Shown: positions 18,187-20,556 of the stretch, in pieces
Layout of the letters: each line of letters begins with the position of its first letter
Position numbering within the stretch: position 1 is the stretch's first letter
Position numbers and translations under genes: made by a program
Notes under the pieces: model-generated
What the model saw: the letters and a program-made list of their open reading frames with translations, nothing else
What the model was told of the DNA's origin: nothing
Database searches by the model: none
Assembly: GCA_023091735.1 (NCBI GenBank)
Contig: JALKBU010000930.1
Span: 1-20,556, forward strand
Direction: 5' to 3'
Origin: Trichomonas tenax
Lineage: Eukaryota > Parabasalia > Trichomonadida > Trichomonadidae
DNA: 20,556 nucleotides

Positions 18187-18189
18187 TCA

Positions 18190-18531
18190 ATATAATTTTC
18201 CTGTCATGTAAATAATATTATGTCAAATATCATCATTGTATCATTATTATATCATTATTTTGCTCGTGTACATGAAATTGGAACATCATCTGTGATAAAA
18301 CAACGCATATAGAACCGATAGAGTACATTCTCAGTACTTTGCATCATTAATTATATTTTGCGATCGCATAAAAATTTAGTGCTATTTCATGAATTGTGCA
18401 CTGTGAATGTAATCAATTACATAAAAGATATTGATTGCATAAATGCTTATTAGTAAAATAGAAGAAATAATCAAAGAATCTCAATCTTTCAATTAAATTT
18501 ATTAGAGGCAGACAATGAATATATTAAAGAA
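18190..18531. other. Intergenic region, no gene seen
   Basis: AT-rich sequence upstream of the glycine-rich frame. I searched the minus strand here for a lost signal peptide in any frame and found none; several TGA and TAA codons interrupt each frame. Confidence 0.4.
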
Positions 18532-18657
18532 AGGGGTTTAGTTCAACGAAAGAACAATGATAAAATCCAAATTATAGATTAAGTTCAATTCTGAACTAAA
18601 TCTCAATGGAAATATTATTCAGAAATCAGGGTTCAACTCCCTGAACTCCTATTTTTT
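18532..18657 (+). ncRNA. Possible tRNA-like Pol III transcript
   Basis: The 3' part has a perfect T-arm: CAGGG (18627-18631), loop TTCAACT (18632-18638, fits TTCRANY), CCCTG (18639-18643). This forms a full Pol III B box, GGTTCAACTCC. AACTCCT (18644-18650), one unpaired A and six T residues (18652-18657, a Pol III terminator) follow. AGGGGTT at 18532-18538 pairs with AACTCCT (6 Watson-Crick pairs, one G-U). After TA comes a 4-bp D-like arm, GTTC(18541)/GAAC(18552), with an A-box-like TAGTTCAACGA. An ATGAT/ATTAT arm (18557-18561, 18571-18575) with a 9-nt loop stands where an anticodon arm would. About 51 nt then separate it from the T-arm and can fold as TTCTGAA/TTCAGAA or AGTTCA/TGAACT. At 120 nt it is too long for a tRNA and lacks a proper anticodon loop and D-loop GG. 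It could be a tRNA pseudogene, an intron-bearing tRNA, or a vault-RNA-like gene. Confidence 0.35.
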
Positions 18658-18884
18658 GTTCATTTCCTTTTTCAATAATTCAATTTTATGACGAACGCTG
18701 TATGTTAAAATAAATCTTCGAACTAAAACGCCAAAATTGGCATTTTTGAACAATATTTCATGAAATTACTTTCTATATGAAATTCCGCAACTATTAATGA
18801 TATAATTGACATTTGCATTCTCATATCTATCTATTTCATTGAAAAAATAAGAAATATTTATATTATTTTAGAATTCTAATCAAA
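18658..18884. other. Intergenic region downstream of the tRNA-like RNA
   Basis: AT-rich, no open frame or motif that I can support. Confidence 0.35.
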
Positions 18885-19345
18885 TTGCTTTCCAAAATTC
18901 CAAGATAGCTGTGGATTTAATATTTACACCATCTTTTCTATTTTGTATCGAGGCGTTCAAGAAGCAAAAATGCAAATTATTAATGATGACTATTTCTTCA
19001 GATCTCTTCCGCGGAATGTCAACGTTCAGTGTTGCATTGATTAAATCTTGCAACCCAACTTCGTGATAAATTAAAGAAAGTGATAAGTGTTGCAAACTCG
19101 CGATGCATTTTTTGATTTTAAATCATTCATTTTTCGAATCACCGATGATTGGGAATTCAAGAATATATATATATCAATATCGCCTGAACTATGTACTATT
19201 GCCTCATCAGTATGCTCGAAACAAATATAATCAAAGATTTGTTTTCAAACTCAATGTCTTTCCAACTCAACGAAATGAGATATGCTCTCTCTGTTTCACA
19301 GTTCATTTCATTTGCTAAAGCAACTTCAAACCATGCATATCATTA
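18885..19345 (-). pseudogene. Possible decayed protein-coding sequence of unknown family
   Basis: Two adjacent minus-strand stretches look protein-like. The first, read from about 19335 to 19192, gives AWFEVALANEMNCETERAY, then LSWKDIEFENKSLIIFVSS and stop. The second, from ~19095 to 18880, gives SLIYHEVGLQDLINATLN, RKRSEEIVIINNLHFCFLN and STAILEFWKAI, then stop. Their amino-acid make-up is more ordinary than in chance frames of this AT-rich DNA, and GC content is slightly raised. Neither has an ATG start in frame, and they are in different frames with stops between. I do not recognise the family. It may equally be chance. Confidence 0.2.
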
Positions 19346-19522
19346 TTCCAGCTATATTATCAATACCATATAATGTTTAAAATATTATCGAACCTTTTGA
19401 AAATGCAATAAAGCATAGTGAGAAGAACAAACCACAAGGAACCTTAAGTGTGTGACAATAAATATATTCGTCTGGATTTCAATTGTTCCAAAATGCAAAT
19501 CTGACAAGTAAACATTTTTGAC

Positions 19523-19533
19523 ACTTTACAAAC
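19523..19533 (+). promoter_or_regulatory. ACTTTACAAAC element before the 19575 gene
   Basis: ACTTTACAAAC lies 41 bp before ATG 19575. It is identical to the complement of GTTTGTAAAGT in both kinase-upstream boxes and shares TTTACAAAC with the AP-1 gamma upstream box. A single copy is seen here. Confidence 0.4.
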
Positions 19534-19574
19534 AACAAAAAGTTTTTAAAAAGTGTACGTTAAATTTTTTTATC

Positions 19575-20207
19575 ATGTTCGACACAACGAATCCTGGCAA
19601 GGAAATCGCAGTCTTTGGCGTGGAATTTGTTATCACGTCGATCAGATTTATCGAATTTTCGAAAAATTATCCCTCTTTGAGCGTTGTTTTCGAAGATGGT
19701 AAAGATCACACTTTATTACCGTTCACTGATGAAGCAAACGCAGGAGAACATTGGAAAATGAGCAAGAAAAAGCGCTTCATATTTTCCTCTAATGCATTTG
19801 ACTCAGTAAAACTCTCAAAAATGACAATAGATTTAAATACTCCAACAGATCCTTTTCCTTTGGCTTCTATCACATACGATTTGAGACCATTTTTATGCGA
19901 CTCCATTGCTGTACGTGGCCCAAGCAGTGTTGTCGAAGTCTGCAGCATAATGAGAGATTTAATGTTCCAAAAGGAAGTAATTGAACTTGAGTTCGATCTC
20001 CGCACGTTCTACTTCAGCAACTGTATCAAGACACCCGCTGTTTCAGGTGATGTTGGTCCTCTTCCTCGATTCGAAATCGAGACAATGCGCGCTGCGAATT
20101 CTGGGACTTTCAACTTCCCACAGAAATCCCTGGCGAACACAGACATAGATAGATATCCTCGAAACCAATCCCGTGGAATTGCACGTGTTAGAACAACATT
20201 CTTTTAA
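19575..20207 (+). CDS. Unrecognised 210-residue protein, beta-rich
   Basis: The open frame extends upstream to 19518, but the first ATG is 19575 (MFDTTNPGKEIAVFG), 41 bp after a promoter-like element, so I take that start. I do not recognise the family. Residues ~10-140 alternate hydrophobic and polar residues in strands (FGVEFVITSIRFIEF, LSVVFEDG, RFIFSSNAFDSVKLSKMTIDL, LASITYDLRPFL). This layout could be a C2-like or other beta-sandwich fold. A second part, VVEVCSIMRDLMFQKEVIELEFDLRTFYF, mixes helix and strand. The last ~50 residues are Arg/Asn/Pro-rich and look unstructured (DRYPRNQSRGIARVRTTFF). No signal peptide or membrane helix is seen, so the protein is probably cytosolic. Ordinary codon use and a clean ATG-to-TAA frame support a real gene. 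Confidence 0.65.
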   Translation: MFDTTNPGKEIAVFGVEFVITSIRFIEFSKNYPSLSVVFEDGKDHTLLPFTDEANAGEHWKMSKKKRFIFSSNAFDSVKLSKMTIDLNTPTDPFPLASITYDLRPFLCDSIAVRGPSSVVEVCSIMRDLMFQKEVIELEFDLRTFYFSNCIKTPAVSGDVGPLPRFEIETMRAANSGTFNFPQKSLANTDIDRYPRNQSRGIARVRTTFF

Positions 20208-20464
20208 TTTTTTTCCCTTATTTGTAATATTAAACATGATAACATATAGAGTTTATTTCATACAACACACTCTATGACATTGATTTTTTTTTGCACAAAT
20301 TCTTGAACTTAATCTTCAAATCATGATTTACATTCTCTTTGTGATTATTATTGAGAAATAACACAATAACGATATAAAGAATGGAAACTTCGTTTAAAGC
20401 ATCGATTAGTTTTAAAATATTAATATTTCGAGAATAAAACAATATAAATAAGCTGAAATATATG
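20208..20464. other. Spacer between convergent genes
   Basis: AT-rich 257-bp gap between two convergent 3' ends. No feature is seen beyond T-rich and A-rich runs. Confidence 0.4.
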
Positions 20465-20556
20465 CTATTCCTTCTTTATAACAGGAGTGTGAATATCAAT
20501 CAAACTCTTCTTCTTTTTAGTGGGTTGTGGTGGTTTTTCTTCTTCAAAAATAGTTT
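20465..20556 (-). CDS. C-terminal end of a gene running off the right edge (partial)
   Basis: On the minus strand, entering from the window edge, about 30 codons stay open and end in TAG at 20467-20465. The peptide reads FEEEKPPQPTKKKKSL, then IDIHTPVIKKE and stop. An acidic patch, Pro/Gln, then a Lys block is typical of a charged unstructured protein tail. The other two minus-strand frames are closed within the stretch. Too little is present to name a product. Confidence 0.45.
   Translation of the reverse strand, partial: TIFEEEKPPQPTKKKKSLIDIHTPVIKKE

Noticed and set aside
18532..18651. Calling the tRNA-like sequence an ordinary tRNA with an intron (for example anticodon CCA at 18567-18569)
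   Set aside because: Placing that anticodon breaks the spacing from the D-like arm, no matching 3' anticodon strand was found, and the D-loop lacks GG.
19518..19574. Extending the 19575 gene upstream to 19518
   Set aside because: The upstream frame begins at TTG and would run over the ACTTTACAAAC promoter-like element; ATG 19575 is the first Met.

Overview
The window reads as nuclear DNA of a parabasalid protist, most likely a trichomonad such as Tritrichomonas or a close relative. This rests on four observations. The DNA is AT-rich. The eukaryotic-type genes are long and uninterrupted by introns. Candidate initiators (TCATT) lie only 6-12 nt from start codons. The families are ones trichomonads carry in number: divergent casein-kinase-1 kinases, secreted glycine-rich proteins, and relics of large virus-like and DDE transposons. 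The species assignment is inference, because no rRNA or marker gene is present.

Layout. Positions 1-1172 hold the wreck of a DNA transposase (stops, a frameshift, no catalytic domain), with a cluster of GTCACTTTT repeats upstream. Positions 1728-6712 hold two large tandem plus-strand genes 83 bp apart: a cohesin SA/Scc3-type subunit and an AP-1 gamma-adaptin-type large subunit with a clathrin-box hinge and an ear. A small C2-like gene lies on the minus strand (7295-7696). About 7 kb without a convincing intact gene follows (7697-14882). It contains a GC-rich island with a degenerate ~40-bp tandem repeat (10180-10765), and a decayed Maverick/Polinton-like or virus-like stretch (12754-14440) with an HNH-endonuclease pseudogene, a tail-collar-like tip fragment, paired GC-rich hairpins and direct repeats.

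Positions 14883-20207 are gene-bearing again. They hold a CK1-family kinase with a Cys-rich, probably lipidated C-terminus (+), a four-helix SCAMP (-), a glycine-rich secreted-type protein without a visible start (-), a possible tRNA-like Pol III RNA (18532-18657), a trace of decayed coding sequence (-) and an unrecognised 210-residue protein (+). The right edge holds the last codons of another minus-strand gene.

How they relate. AP-1 gamma, SCAMP and perhaps the kinase act in clathrin, Golgi, endosome and plasma-membrane traffic. The cohesin subunit is a chromosome protein. There is no operon logic. The main regulatory observation is one sequence (core TTTACAAAC / GTTTGTAAA) found upstream of three of the genes, in two copies each for AP-1 gamma and the kinase. 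The best candidates for something undescribed are the tRNA-like RNA, this promoter element and the GC-rich repeat island.
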